Notes: a model not told the origin generated them from the sequence alone. Positions 21,639 to 34,140 are shown, numbered from the stretch's first letter. The stretch is DNA of 64,000 nt from Isoetes taiwanensis (GCA_021234155.1 JAJEKV010000034.1:11992697-12056696); one strand, 5' to 3'. Numbers and translations: made by a program.

Positions 21639-23989
21639 AGAGCGTGAAGCGAGCATAGAATCTTGATAGATGGGAGGGTGTCTGAAGCCTTGCCGGTTAA
21701 CACATAGGAGGAAGGACTATCTTCTTCTCCCACGATATATCTTCCATTCACGGTTTGAGGGAAGATGAGGTCCTTGGACAAATATATACTTTTCGTGGAT
21801 TGGTCTAGGCGACTTCATTGACTTCGGTAGGAAGTGCCTAGGGACTGCCACGATCCTCTTAACCTATGATGGAACTGTGCTCACGAGAATGCTGATAAGA
21901 GTTCGGAGATAAAGAAATGGGCTTGAAGGAAGTCTGAGAAGTAGTTAAGTAGTACATGAGAAGCTAAAAAGATAATGCAAAACAAGTATCAAGGCGATCA
22001 AGCTCTTGAGTAGATCATCAACATTTCTACCAAAGGGTGTGCATACGATGAAGTGGAGGTAAAGCTACCATAAGTTTGCTTATTTTGTTAAGTGCCTAAG
22101 AGCGGTGATTGTTTATTCTTGCCCGAGGAGAATTTTTATGGGCGGAATTTTCGCCCGGACATAGCCAGGGGATTACCCACTTAGGAGATGCAGTATAAAG
22201 CCCTTATATGGGCGGCTACCTTTATAAAGGAGAGATAGTTGTGTTCCATTCTAAGTACAACCCTTATGGACGAAGGGTCTTGAAACTCAAGGCCCACTCT
22301 CGTTGATTAGTAATCACATCCCATTATGCATGATTCGGTCGGTGGTAGGTACATTGGGAGATTTTAATTGGCTTTAGTATGTATTCTATGTTTTGCCGGT
22401 GGTACCCATTGGCCTTGTCCAGGCGTGGATAAGGCTACAATTCACCCGACTTGGGAAGAGGAGCCCGGATTCACTGCATGCCTGTGGATCTTTGGTGCCG
22501 AGGAGTCAGTGGAAAGTCCGAAGTGTCAAACTGACTTACTGCATGTTTCTAGAAAATGAAGTTGTAACCATTACCGATTAATGCAAAGACTTGTTTGAAA
22601 TCGCTCTACTCTTGTTATGTCCGAACATAAACTTAGGTTTCATTTAATTTGTTTTGCAGCTTCTATTTTACTTGCAAGTGGCCACGGTCACGAAAACCAT
22701 GTTATCGTACTTACAACCCAGCAATATTACATGCCGTGTACGGTCGCGAAAATGTTTAATCCACGATACGTGGGAAGGTCCTATTTCGCGCGGAAATTAA
22801 GCCGCGGTCGCGGTAACTGTCCGATACGTGGGAAGGTCTATTGCCGCAGATGCATGCCGGTCGAAATGTCGTTTTCTTCCAGACCACAGAGATGTCGCGA
22901 TTTGCATGCTTAGTGACCACCTGCTAACGAAGAGAGATATGCTTATCGATTTAGAATGCATGTAGGAAAATGGCCAAAGAGCTTCCAAATTGAAAATGTC
23001 GCGGTAAATAGATGGATCATATGTATCTATCTCTTATGGTTACATACTTATAACTAGCGAATAATACGAAATATTCTAGTAACGAAATTTAGAACTCATA
23101 TAAGGGCATAGCATGCATCTGAAGATCATTCATGTCGGGGATCATCATGAAGCGGTGGTTGAGTGATCGTTAATCTCATAGGCGTGGCCTTTCTGGAGAC
23201 GATGAAGCGACACGATGAAGCCGTTTGGAAGAATGATTTGACCCTGCTACTCCTTCCGGCCGGGGATCCCAAGGGGGATACCTACGAACATCCTATAGAG
23301 ATCATTATATTTCATAGTGCAAAATGTGGAGTCTATAGCTTGGAGACTGATAGAACATAGCAAATGGATATATGCATTGAATGTTTATGCCCATATCGAA
23401 CAAAAATTATTGACATGCCTTTGTAGCGACATTATTGGTTATATATCTGACATAATGTACCAAAATACGATCCTTGAACTCTTCAAATAAGTATTGACAA
23501 TATGATCCGGATGACAAGTATTGATTGAGGGGGACTCTTAGAGTCATTTGTACCCGGAGCACCCGATTGATCTTTTCTATCATGTGCATTTGATGCTATT
23601 CCATATTAGATGGATGATAACGCTCGAGGGATCGGAGGATAATGGCGAGGGATTGAGAGCGGCGGTGGTCATCAGTCTTCCATGGGTATTTCTGGCTTCC
23701 GACCTTGAAGTTTTAGGTGATTAGATCTTGCGGTGTGGAATCATGTTGAGGGACAGAATGAGACCACATGGCTAGGCAGAATTAGTTAACACCTCCGGCA
23801 ATTTGATGTATATTGCCACCCGCAAATTATTGATGGTATATACCCATAGAGTATTGATAGGTATATCACATAGAAATTATTGGATTATATACATACTTGT
23901 AATTTTCGATATAATGGCAATGAACATAATAATTCACATAATATAATGCGTGCCACAACATATATACGTTTCTCTTTAAATAGGCATAT

Positions 23990-24180
23990 ATGCCTTCATT
24001 GTCTTGCCTCTTTCCCCTCTTTAATACGCTTCTTTGCCTCTTATGCAACTTCTTATGCCGCTTCTTGCCTCTTAATGCCGCTTCTTATGCCTTCGCTGCC
24101 TCTTTCCCCCTCTTTGTCAGCCTCTTGGCAATACGCTCCTTGCATACTGTCGCTCCACTAATTTCTTGTCACGCTCCCAC
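23990..24180. repeat. CT-rich degenerate repeat (GCCTCTTATGCCGCTTCT)
   Basis: Phrases such as TTGCCTCTT, ATGCCGCTTCT and CCTCTTTCCCC recur with little order. The apparent + frames here, rich in Leu/Pro/Ser/Ala, come from this low-complexity composition. Confidence 0.55.
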
Positions 24181-25199
24181 TAATTTCTTAACAAAATGGT
24201 AACTGCAAGAACATCCTATTGAATGATCAGGAATACCTGCAAACATCTTGGCAGAAAGTAATAATGCACTTTTGATGAATTTTTAGCAACTTTTGGGAAC
24301 TGTCGATGGTCGCGGTCCAACCACGAGTTTCTGGTGATCAACTTCATTATCGTCGGCTATCTTTCGACATCTCCCTCCCAGCTGGAGATCAATTCCGAGG
24401 AATCGAAGCAAGGTTCACTCTAAGTGCTTTGGGACTTCTTAGTTATCCGATTTAGAAGATGAGCTGAAACAGTTGAATGACATGCTTTTCCATGGTTTCA
24501 TAGTAGCCCTCTGCGGATCGGTATGTGCCTCACGGTCATTCTACTAGTGAGAAGAATAGGATTTATATCCTCATTGAACTTCGACTTCCATTACAAATCT
24601 TTTGTGGGTATTGGTAGCTCTATTCCGTTCCTTAACTTCAACATCCACAATGGATTCTTGTCTAAATTTCCAAAGTGGGATACAATTCCTTGGGATACCC
24701 GTGACCTATGGCTACATAGCACCACGACATAATCACGGTACATATCGGTAAAAGATACTCCATTGGAATATATTGTATAAAGCGGTATAAGATTTTCATA
24801 GAAATTAAGAGTATATAAGCAAGTGATTTTAGTTGTAATTAAAGTAACATCCTTATCTTATCATGTATTATCTTGGCTTAATCTACACTTTTAGTGTAAT
24901 TGAATGATATCTTCTACCATTTTTCCTTGTATTTTTTCGTGTGATTGTTCTGATAGGTGGTCATGATTGACGCAGGTAGCCCGCGGTCTTGAAAATAAAC
25001 TTCAATTCAAATTATTGAAGGGCCTATTTAAGCGCGTGGCTGCAATCTTATCTGATAGATCTGGATTTTGTTACCCTGCCAGATGGTATAATATACTTCA
25101 GCATTATTGGTATTATTCTTCATCATTCTTGGTATTATAGCTAGCGATTAGTATTATTTATTATACTTCAACATATTGGATTACATTAGCTATAAATTA

Positions 25200-25510
25200 G
25201 ACAACTTGCTTTCACTTCTCACCTTTGTTCATGTTTTCACTTGCTTACTTGCTTTCACTTCTTGGTCTTTGGTCTTCCTTGTTCCTTGCTACTTGATCTT
25301 GATGCTTGTTCTTATTTCTTCATCTTGTTCCTTGCTCTTGATATTGCTACTTGATATCTTGTTCCTTGCTTCCCTTGCTCCATGATGCCTTGTTTTGATC
25401 TTCTTGCTCCTTCGGTGGATCCTTGATCACTTGCTTCTTGCTACTTGATCTTGATGCTCCTTGCTACTTGATCTTAGGTGCTCCTTGTTCTTTGCTACTT
25501 GATCGCCGTG
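25200..25510. repeat. Degenerate TTGCTACTTGATCTTGATGC repeat
   Basis: Over about 300 bases the phrases CTTGCTACTTGATCTT, TTGTTCCTTGCT and TTGCTTTCACTTC recur every 20-35 bases, strongly pyrimidine-biased on the + strand. The apparent 69-codon hydrophobic frame at 25176-25385 is a by-product of this repeat. Confidence 0.65.
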
Positions 25511-26129
25511 CTCTTTGCAAATGGTGGACCGAATCCTCCACAGGCCCACTCGGAGGCCTGCAAGCATGCCCGGACGTGCAATGTGACACGGCCCGATAAT
25601 GAGCTATTTGACCATTTCTTGGAGTGGAGGTTGCACCCACCGTAACTGAGCTTGCAATGGAGTTGATCAACTTCATTACGGGCGATTTTGATTGTGGTCA
25701 TGAGCCAGCTGATGGAAATCAATCCATCACGAATGTTATAGAGGCTTACTACTGATAAGGGGAATTCTTGAACCCCCTCCTTATACGGGCGAGATGCTTT
25801 CGTGATTGAGGCCTCTTCTTACGTCTTTGGTTATTTAGCACTCTACGTATCGAGTTCATTCATGAAATTTGTAAGGGGCGGATGTATGGCCTTATTGAGA
25901 ATTGCTACAGCAGTACAACGGTTTTGTGAGTTGGGTCCGGCTCTTCTTAAAATTGAGTATCATCATGTGGAATTACTTTTTCTAATGACTAGGTATCCCA
26001 TATGGTGGGAAGAATCGAAGGGTGGATGCAGCGTGAGCTCGGTTTCCCTAACCGGTACATAGGTTACCCTAGCGAGGGGAGAGTTAGAAACCCTAGGGGA
26101 AGGTTACTTGGACATCACTAGCGGATTAC

Positions 26130-26250
26130 TAACTATCATCATACATAATTCATATGATACCATATTATGTATGTTCTCTAAATGTTCTACAATATGTTAA
26201 TATATTCTCTCTAATATGTTGATATATTCTCTAATATGTTAATATGTTCC
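26130..26250. repeat. AT-rich repeat (AATATGTTAATATATTCTCT)
   Basis: Three to four imperfect units of TTCTCTAATATGTT(A/G)ATAT lie in the short non-coding gap between the facing + and - genes. Confidence 0.6.
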
Positions 26251-26381
26251 CCTTTGATCTTGTGATTCACCTTCTATGGAATGATTCAATTTCCAAGCGC
26301 GTGTACGGTGCAAGATGCCTGCCCTCTCCCACCACCCAGTAACTACGAGAATTTACATGCGAGTGGCGATGCCCTTTACCC

Positions 26382-27381
26382 TCACAGAAAGTAATTGCCA
26401 CCCATTTGCATGCCCAGGTAACAGCGATTGCATTTATATATACATAGAGAATAGATACAGTCAAAATACTTGTAACAAACAAAATATACAACGAGACCGA
26501 TTTCATTAATATAAAACACTTTACATGCCTGCGGAAGTAATTTGTCAGGAATCACCTTATAAATTGTCACTCTGTGGAATGCCGCGACACATTTCACCGC
26601 GATCTTGAAGAACTGACCATGTGATTCGGCGGCCCTCGTCGCGGTATCAGGGGCATGCCGTTGAATCGAGTCACCTCTTGGCATTGGAAAGCGGTGGCGG
26701 CTTTTCGGGTACCTTGCGCCAAAGCCCTCTTCATCTTAGTGTATCTCTACCGAACCACCTCGCCCTTATTCTAGCCATTGGCGGGCCGAGCACCCACTCC
26801 GTGGTTACACGGAAGTGCCGGGATTTCCAGTCCATCTATACTTTTGAGAAACTGGCGGGCGGCCCTTCTTGTTGACTTGGGAGGGCCTTCTGGGAAAACT
26901 TGTTTCTTACTGCTTGTTTAGCAGGCTTAGTCTTCCCTCTTCGTCCTACTGAATTAGCGACCTCTAAAGGCTGCTCAACAGCGGGAACCACCTCACGCAT
27001 CTGGTACTATGGTTTCGGGAATTTTAGCCGTCGATGCTGCCAGTGCCTCTTATGAGAATGATATTTTCTTCGATTTGGTATCGCGGGGACTGCGGATAGG
27101 GACACCACGGTACATAACATTAGGGGGTTGAAATACATTACGGAACAGCAATAGAGCGTTAGGACGGTACATCCTCATTACGACGACCATGAGGAACGAT
27201 ACGGACATGCATCACGATGGTCATCCTCATGGGAACTTAGCATTCTCATTGTAGGCTCCAAGCAAATTATTTTGGTTTTATCTCCACCAATCAACTTAGG
27301 CACTCTGAGGAAGTGGGTGATATCTATCTCATTGCTTGATGCAGAGAATGTGTTAGGAGTTGGCGTCAAGAAGCCCATCAA
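26382..27381 (-). pseudogene. Unrecognised - strand coding remnants
   Basis: Read from 27381 downward, one block has TPTPNTFSASSNEIDITHFL and VPKLIGGDKTKIICLEPTM (27178-27381). Near 26,850-26,990 a basic, Lys/Arg/Gln-rich piece reads GRRGKTKPAKQAVRNKFSQK. A third block at 26382-26684 contains SHGQFFKIAVKCVAAFHRVT. Frames change between blocks. The set lies downstream of the 28-30 kb blocks in the same direction and faces the 19.86-26.06 kb gene. Possibly these are later exons of the same - strand gene. No family is recognised. Confidence 0.35.
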
Positions 27382-28051
27382 CTGGGTCTACGGCGAGAAG
27401 ATGGAGTGCCTCCAAGCAAGTTGTCGGCTCCCATGAAGGAGCGGTGGCTAGCGTGTACAGTCTGGCTACTACATCGGCGTTAGCGGCGATGCGATAAGCG
27501 AACGCAGGAACTCCATGACGACATTTGCTACAAAGGTTCCTTCTCGACTAAATGGGCGGAGGCGTTGACTGCCTTGGCTTCGGAAGGTATGTCTCTAAAA
27601 TCTCCCTGCTGCCTCGTGGCAGCATTACAGCTTACCGGCGTCCCGGACACCTTGATGGATGTTTTGGCTGGAAGGCGGGCTCACCGATACGGTTGTTAGA
27701 AATAGCCGACATAGTTAATTAAAGCGCCCTCATTGTCTTCCCCATGATGTGTAATGTAGCGGGCAGTATTGCTGGTTCACGGGATTATTGGAGTAGGCAT
27801 TACGCTATTACGTACCCATTGTTAATATACGGCGTAATGCAACAAATGAGTGGACAAGATTGATAAATATGCAATGTAATGACTTAGAACAAATATTAAA
27901 AGCGGAACAACATGATAACAAGAATGGTATATAAAGAAATTACCCACCTTTCACAGATGCGAAAGCGGCAGACCAACCCACGGAAACAAATGGTTTTATG
28001 CCGGTAACCCGCGGTCGCGAATAGCGGATTAATCTATAATGAGTAGCTTCA

Positions 28052-30238
28052 TTAGCCGCGAGTGGCCCGCGATGCGAAAATACCAATCGTCATCAATTGA
28101 ATACCAGCTAAGCCCATACTTTGTGCTTGTTGCCAACCTAACATGTGAGCATTATAGTTGCACATCATGGTCCAATAGTTATACATTAATATGAATTTGT
28201 TCACGCCCACATTGAAACCCAGTATATCTTCTACCACATTACGATCCTTATTAGTTCATGCTTAACTTGTCTCTTTGCACTAGAGCTACACCATATCACG
28301 TTTCTTTTTTCTGCTCAGCTTTTCTCTCAATATTCTATTAGCGTCATGTCTTGTTTAGCTTTCTTTTCTCTAGCTTGTGAGATAATCCTTTCTATAGAAC
28401 CATTGGCACATCTGTTGCAATGAATTACCACCACGAACCTAGATGTTGTGTGAACACGAAAAGCATTCTTGGCTTGCTTATGTGACCTACTCCATTCCTA
28501 GTATTCCATATTCCCAAGCTCCGGTACTCTTTGGCAAACCACAAGCCATGTCGTGAAGTATATGAATGTAATGTGTGACATTGCATTCTCCCCATGCTTT
28601 TAATATAAGCGACTTGCATTGAATTGATTCTTGCTACTTTGAATTCATCTAACTTTCCACCACCATTTTTCTTCTCACCATCAAAGTTACCCGAATTTGC
28701 TTCCGGTCACCTTGCGCTTTAATTTTCTTTTAGTTTTGCCCTCCCCGTGAAATGCAGGTCATCTTACGCTGCGGCAGTGCTTATACCCCTCCCACTTTCC
28801 GGTTGGCAATGATGTATTCTTACGTGAAATTTTAGTACAGACGAAATCTTTTGGCTTTCACCCCACCCATGGATGGTTTACGGGAACCTGCCTCCCCTTC
28901 TTAGGATATTGCAAGATTTTTATAGTCACCACCATGAAGACTGAATCGAGAAATCCGTTCTCAGCATCTTTCATACACTTTTCTGCGGCTGATTGTGGAA
29001 TTGCTCATGTACACCATCTTATCCATATTCTTAGAAAGGGCATGGAGAGTTCAAATATGCCTCTTCGCGAGGAATTGCAAAGTGCGAGGGATCAAGTTTT
29101 GTCCTCCCTTCTCGCGGCGTTGGTTCGACATCACGGTCACATTAAGTACTCGATTTCCCTTCCCTTATCATCTACCTAGCATACAAGCGATGGGACATCG
29201 CGTGGGTAGTCTTACCGAGAACCATGTTTCATGTTACACATGCCATGATGGTCTTTTAGATCCAGCTGACCAAATGCCATTCAACCTGCATTGATAAAGT
29301 GGCGGGAACACGGCTTCTCTCGACTCCATGGCGACAATAGTAGGAATAGATTGAAGATACGAGAACACCATGATTTTCTTAGGTACTTGAAATATCCCTA
29401 TCCACCAAATATGGTCCTCGATTGAGCAGAGAACTTCCCCTTCTCATTATGAGAATTTGACAAAAGCCTGTTCATTAATGTCAAAGAAACCCTCTCATAC
29501 TTTTCACCTTGATGGGTTCCATCTCATCCAACTTTATAGCAATTTGGAGTTTCCCGCACATTCTTCCCTTTTCATATCATAAGCCCGAACCTTGAAGAAA
29601 CATTTAAGAGAGATCCATCCAACAATTATTCTTCTCATTAGAACAAATAGATCATTTTAGGGCCACCCACTTCTTCTTACTTTCCCGATTTATTGATCCC
29701 AGTGCTGCGGTCGTGACATCTCTCCCAAATGTTAGTGTACTTACGCATTCCTCTTTGTTAACTTTTGCTCGACATATGGGTCTTGGCGATTATGGTCTTC
29801 GTAATACCCTATTGCTTGATACCCATCACCAAACATCTAAAAGAGCAATGTAAGCTTATTCATTGATACCCACATTGTCCATAATTCTTGCATGCTTCTC
29901 GGCACTTTGACTCTTCCCAATTGATGAAAAGCACTGTTCAACAGCGACTTTTCTTAAATGGTTAGCTCGAGGAAGCTTCAACATATCTATAACATCATCT
30001 TTAGTTACAAGCTTTTCAACAAACTAGCCATATTAGAAGGGTTTTCTCTTCTTCTTTTTCGACCATAGTAGGATCCGCAGTTTTTTAATGGCGTGGATTC
30101 TTCTTCTAGAGCCCCACCACTAGGGGCAAGTATATTTAGGGCCTTGAGTTCTTTTTCCTCTCCCTCATGCCCGATTGGTGTCATTTTAGGTCTTTTTAAC
30201 TTCCTCTCGGTTGTCATTGTCCTCGAGCATCTCTTCAA
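28052..30238 (-). pseudogene. Unrecognised - strand gene with a conserved-looking block
   Basis: From 30238 leftward, 77 codons contain TERKLKRPKMTPIGHEGEEK and NCGSYYGRKRRRENPSNM. The frame then changes by one near 30020 and continues as TKDDVIDMLKLPRANHLRKV, AVEQCFSSIGKSQSAEKHAR and IMDNVGIN (down to about 29850). The next frame gives FGDGYQAIGYYEDH. Further down come FGRDVTTAALGSINRESKKK (near 29700) and DEMEPIKVKS, followed by NEQAFVKFS. This is the most protein-like unrecognised stretch in the window. A last block (28052-28237) contains FNVGVNKFILMYNYWTMMC. GC-rich palindrome copies lie in the gaps. I infer a second transposon-type gene but cannot name the family. Confidence 0.45.
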
Positions 30239-30239
30239 T

Positions 30240-32498
30240 CCTTGTTTAAGTGACTCCCACCTCCATAAGCAACCTTTGATTGGGCTTAAGTTCTTACGTA
30301 TTCTTAGACTTTGTTGGTTAAAATGCTTGCCCCATTGAGTAATTACAGGTGTCTTTGTTCATATTGCAATGCACTCCCACACAGTGATTGTACATTGTTC
30401 TCAAATGCATCGAGGAATTACTTGAAATATTGCAATGGCCAAGCTGATTTTGATTACCCTTCACGGGCAAATGAGCGAGCCGGAGTAAGAGGTGAAGTGG
30501 GGATGTCTTACGGTGATGGGATCGATGGGATGTCACGGTTCCCCATGGCCGAGGAAGATCAATATTTGCACCCGAAGCTTCGAGCATTCTCATCGACCTA
30601 TTCCTTCTGATTATATTGATTTTTATAGGGCAGGTTCTTGGGCACCTCCGCGAGTGGCCTTTAGGTTTACGTATTCAAAAATTACTCGTGTCATTGCGTG
30701 AAGCAGTTACCTACGCCATAGATGAATTGATGCATTAAACTTTTCAGAGCACCACGGTCCGGCCGACAAATTGATGCAATTCTTAGCCAAAATACGAAGG
30801 AAAACTAGAGAATTCCTTGGTTGGAAGGATATTTATCAAAACTAAATTCGAAATGCCCTCAAAGCTTTGAAGCCCAATTGACATTCTTGAGGTGTGTCAT
30901 TTCGAAGCTACTCCTTGTAACTAGGTTGATCAGGAAGGTGGGGAAGGGAGGATTTAAAATTGTAATGAGTAAAATAGCAAATAATAATGGCGTTTACGGG
31001 GTTGATTGCTCGGGGATGAGGTTAGGTTAAGGTACGTGGGGGCTTTTTGCCCATACACCAGCAGTTGGTACCAACTAAAATCCAAATTTGGGAATGGCTT
31101 ACAAGAGTTAATAGACTCCACCAAACCTCCTAGTGTATCTTTGATAGGCAGTGCCTTTACATGTTCACTAACAATTTATCATTGTCCAATCCATAGCGAT
31201 GACGAGATAAAATAGCAAATGCAATCTTTGAACATGTAGCCAACTAAGGTCAATACCAAGCCTTCTCTTGGACAAAATTCTCAATAATAAACTCCATGAA
31301 AGAAGTGGACTTCTGGGTGGATTTCCCTACCGGTGGGAGGACTTGTATGGTTGCTGCCTTCCATGAAGAAATGAGCAAGAGATTGCTTGGAGATTGAAAG
31401 AGCGTTTGTGAGAAATGGACAAATATTAATAAAGCATGAAACCGGATATAGTAAAACTAAGACAGGCATGATTACGAGAAAGAGCTTGGATTCATTGTGT
31501 TTGAACACCACCATGAACCTCTTCCTTCATTGTGTTTTTGAACAGCACCATCTTCATTCAACCTAAAATGCACATGAAATCATCAGAAAAATTACACCAT
31601 AACAATGCAAAACATGCAACCCTTACTAGATTAACTCTATTGAGGGCGAGAAATGAGTTGTTGAACAATGCACGCTACTCTCCCGCGTCAATGAAAAGAA
31701 CCGCCCGACTTCGAATGCACCGCTCTTCTCATAACGAAATTGATGGTTGTAGCGTATCTCCCTCCATCGCGGCTTCTATGGTTACCATCCCAACAAAGAG
31801 ACATTTACGACAAGTCCCTTCCCTCGAGGAAGCTTCAAGTTCCTTCTCAAGTCATCCGTTAACTTCATTCCGGTAATCATGCCATTTTAGAAGCGAATAG
31901 AAATTAAAAGTAGCGCAGCGTCACATCCCTTAATGGATTTCATGAATGACACAAATTTTCCTTTCTGGGTGAAATATCCATCATTACAGTATATCCCTCA
32001 TCTTAGTATCATGTTTTGACAACACTTGCGCCGCGGCTTCATTTTAGCAAAACCGCGACAAGGGAATCTTGGGGAGGTTAGATTTCCTCTCTCAATCGCG
32101 ACATTTACTCGTATAACGACCACCATCTAAATTGAGCAAAAACCTATACAAAGTGAAAAATACAAAGTATTTAGCATTAAATGAGCAATTAGAACCACTC
32201 TCACATTACTGCAAATTACGGATGGAGTGTGAGTCATATCTGAACATCACTTGGTTTGCCTTTCTGTCATTGGACTTTCTATATCTTTGGCCATTCTTGA
32301 TTAGGTTAACAACTGGCGTTGGGGCTATAGATTTTGTTTCTTCTTTGAATACCTCCGATGAATGTGAATGTACATTAGCCTTCTCTTTGGTGGTGTGTAA
32401 GCTAGGCGAACAAAGGGATGGGGATTTTGTTTCTAGTGAACCATAGGACCATGTCCCCTAATGCACTGGCTTACTTAAAGTATTCAATATATATAAAA
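30240..32498. other. No clear gene
   Basis: Short frames exist on both strands, for example + 31532-31876 (114 codons, basic) and - 30318-30593. None shows motifs or continuity with neighbours. The stretch could hold the 5' part of the - strand locus below 30238. Confidence 0.3.
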
Positions 32499-33600
32499 TT
32501 AATGCATTGAACCTTATTTTGGTTTAAAAACATTGTGAATGAAAATGCCAACCTTTTGGAAGGGGTCTTGTCCTGCTAGTGCAGCCAGTCTAGTGTCAGG
32601 TTTAGATCTTTGTCTTACGCTGTAAGACCAAGGTCACAGTAGAGCAAGTGCTAACAAACAATAAACAATGAACATGAATAAGCAAATGAAACCTAAGACC
32701 ATAGCAATGATAATTTTATAATGCATTGAACCTTATTTTGGTTTTAAAAAAAAACATTGTGAATGACAGTAACCTTTTTGGAAGAGTGCGCCCATACACT
32801 AGATGCAGTAGTCTAGTGTCGGTTTAGATCTTTGTCTTCGCTAGACAAGGAATCACATTCAGAGAGTAAATTGCTAACAAAGCGATAAGCGATGATGAGC
32901 AGGGAATAACCAAATGGCTCTAAGACCATAACAAACAATAATTTTATAATGCATTGAACCTTATTTACGGTTAAAAAAAAAACATTGTGATAGAAAATGC
33001 CAGCCTTTTTGGAAAGTGCTTAGCCACACTAGATGCATGATCTAGTTGTCGGGTTTAGATCTTTGTCTTAAGCACAGACGAGATACGGTAGAGCAAATTG
33101 CTAACAAACAATAAACAATGACGACGGGAATAAGCAAATGGCTCTAAGACCATAACAAACAATAATTTTATAATGCATTGAACCTTATTTTTTATTTAAA
33201 AAAGCATTGTGAATGAAATGCCAACCTTTGGAAGGGGTCTTGTATGCCCAGATGCAATAGTCTAGTGTCGGTTTAGATCTTTGTCTTTGCTAGATAAGAT
33301 ACAGTAGAGCAAATTGCTAACAAACAATAAACAATGAATATATGAATAAACAAATGGCTCTAGGGCATAACAAACAATAATTTTATAATGCATTGAACCT
33401 TATTTTGGTTTAAAAATGATTATAAATGAAAATGCCAACCTTTTGGAAGAGTGCTTGCCCTGCTTGAAGTGCAATAGTCTAGTGTCAGGTTTAGATCTTT
33501 GTCTTACGCCGATAAGATCTGATAAACAAATTTGCTAACAAACAATAAACAATGAACATGAATAAGCAAATGGCTCTAAGACTATAACAAAAAATAATTA
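32499..33600. repeat. Satellite array, five units of 215-228 bp
   Basis: Units begin TAATGCATTGAACCTTATTT at 32499, 32719, 32947, 33171 and 33386. Each continues with an A-run, CATTGTGAATGAAAATGCCA, a TTTGGAAG block, a short inverted repeat around TCTAGTGT, GGTTTAGATCTTTGTCTT, and AACAAACAATAAACAATGAA. Substitutions and 1-10 base indels separate the units. No unit is open in any frame. A partial sixth unit may lie at about 33640-33700 (ATTTGTCTTACGCC). Confidence 0.92.
32796..32819. repeat. Hairpin within satellite unit 2
   Basis: ACACTAGA (32796-32803) pairs perfectly with TCTAGTGT (32812-32819) across TGCAGTAG. Equivalent positions in the other units keep the right arm; the left arm is eroded to varying extents. 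Confidence 0.75.
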
Positions 33601-34140
33601 AAGATAACAATAAACTAAGATAACAAACTTAGATGTTTTTGGACCCAAATATTTGTCTTACGCCATCGAACTCATTGTGAGTTAGTTTTGAAAATCGACA
33701 TTTCCAGCGGCCAGATTAAATGGAGCCAGTGCCATGCTCCTTCGGGCATTGCTTAGTATTATTCTTCAACATGGTAAATAGATCAGCAAGTACCCTAAAA
33801 TGAACAAAATTAATTCACATCCTAGGTACCATCTCTTTCGGGGATCTGAGGGCCAGTTATAAAGAAGTAGCTCTTTGAAGACCCTATATTACGGATGCAG
33901 TTACCTTTTAGACGGGTTGAAATTACCCGGATACATCATAGGAAATTACGGATGCATCATATCTTACCTTTGCATCATACCTTACCATATTTGTAGTAAT
34001 AGGGTGACACTATATGGACCAAAGCTGGAAAAGCAGCTTAATGGCTGTGTAATATCTGGACTTTACGAGACCCAAACTAATGACAAGCGGTCGACAAATT
34101 CCGGGAATTATCTGGTAAATGGGGATTCCACTAGCGTCTG
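33601..34140. other. Array flank, no gene
   Basis: A partial satellite-like piece lies at 33640-33700. An 88-codon + frame (33875-34141) contains short internal repeats of TTACGGATGCA(T) at 33889 and 33947. It has no protein-family features. Confidence 0.35.

Larger units (their letters stand above)
19860..26062 (+). pseudogene. Unrecognised multi-exon-like gene, + strand
   Basis: Separated protein-like blocks share one direction. 20340-20471 contains VGYYVKPMIYYLQMEDGEE. 20487-20711 contains KVEEAWSLFDVRIIWNGEC. 21312-21638 is 108 codons. 22420-22550 contains HPTWEEEPGFTACLW. 23163-23360 and 23610-23720 (SEDNGEGLRAAVVISLPW) follow, then 25590-25750 (TELAMELINFITGDFDCGHE) and 25802-26062. 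Gaps between blocks hold copies of a GC-rich palindrome, which suggests introns. Stops and frame changes interrupt some blocks. I recognise no family. The large size, palindrome content and facing partner gene at 26.3-30.3 kb suggest another mobile element built like the one at 1061-9467. A decayed host gene is the alternative. Confidence 0.4.
20784..29717. repeat. Dispersed GC-rich palindrome family, core CCCGCGGTCGCGAA
   Basis: Copies or near-copies lie at about 20784, 20911, 20973, 22681, 22741, 22801, 22893, 22998, 24308, 24979, 28007, 28065 and 29705. The clearest read (GT)AGCCCGCGGTCGCGAA. Two palindromic halves (CCGCGG and CGCG..CGCG) overlap. They stand out sharply from the AT-rich surroundings and fall between protein-like blocks. 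The - strand block ending near 28090 is followed immediately by GTATTTTCGCATCGCGGG, so at least one copy lies next to a potential 5' splice site. Confidence 0.6.

Noticed and set aside
24420-25385. Hydrophobic + frames suggesting membrane proteins
   Set aside because: T-rich and CTTG-repeat DNA encodes Leu/Ser/Phe by composition; no charged loops or family motifs.
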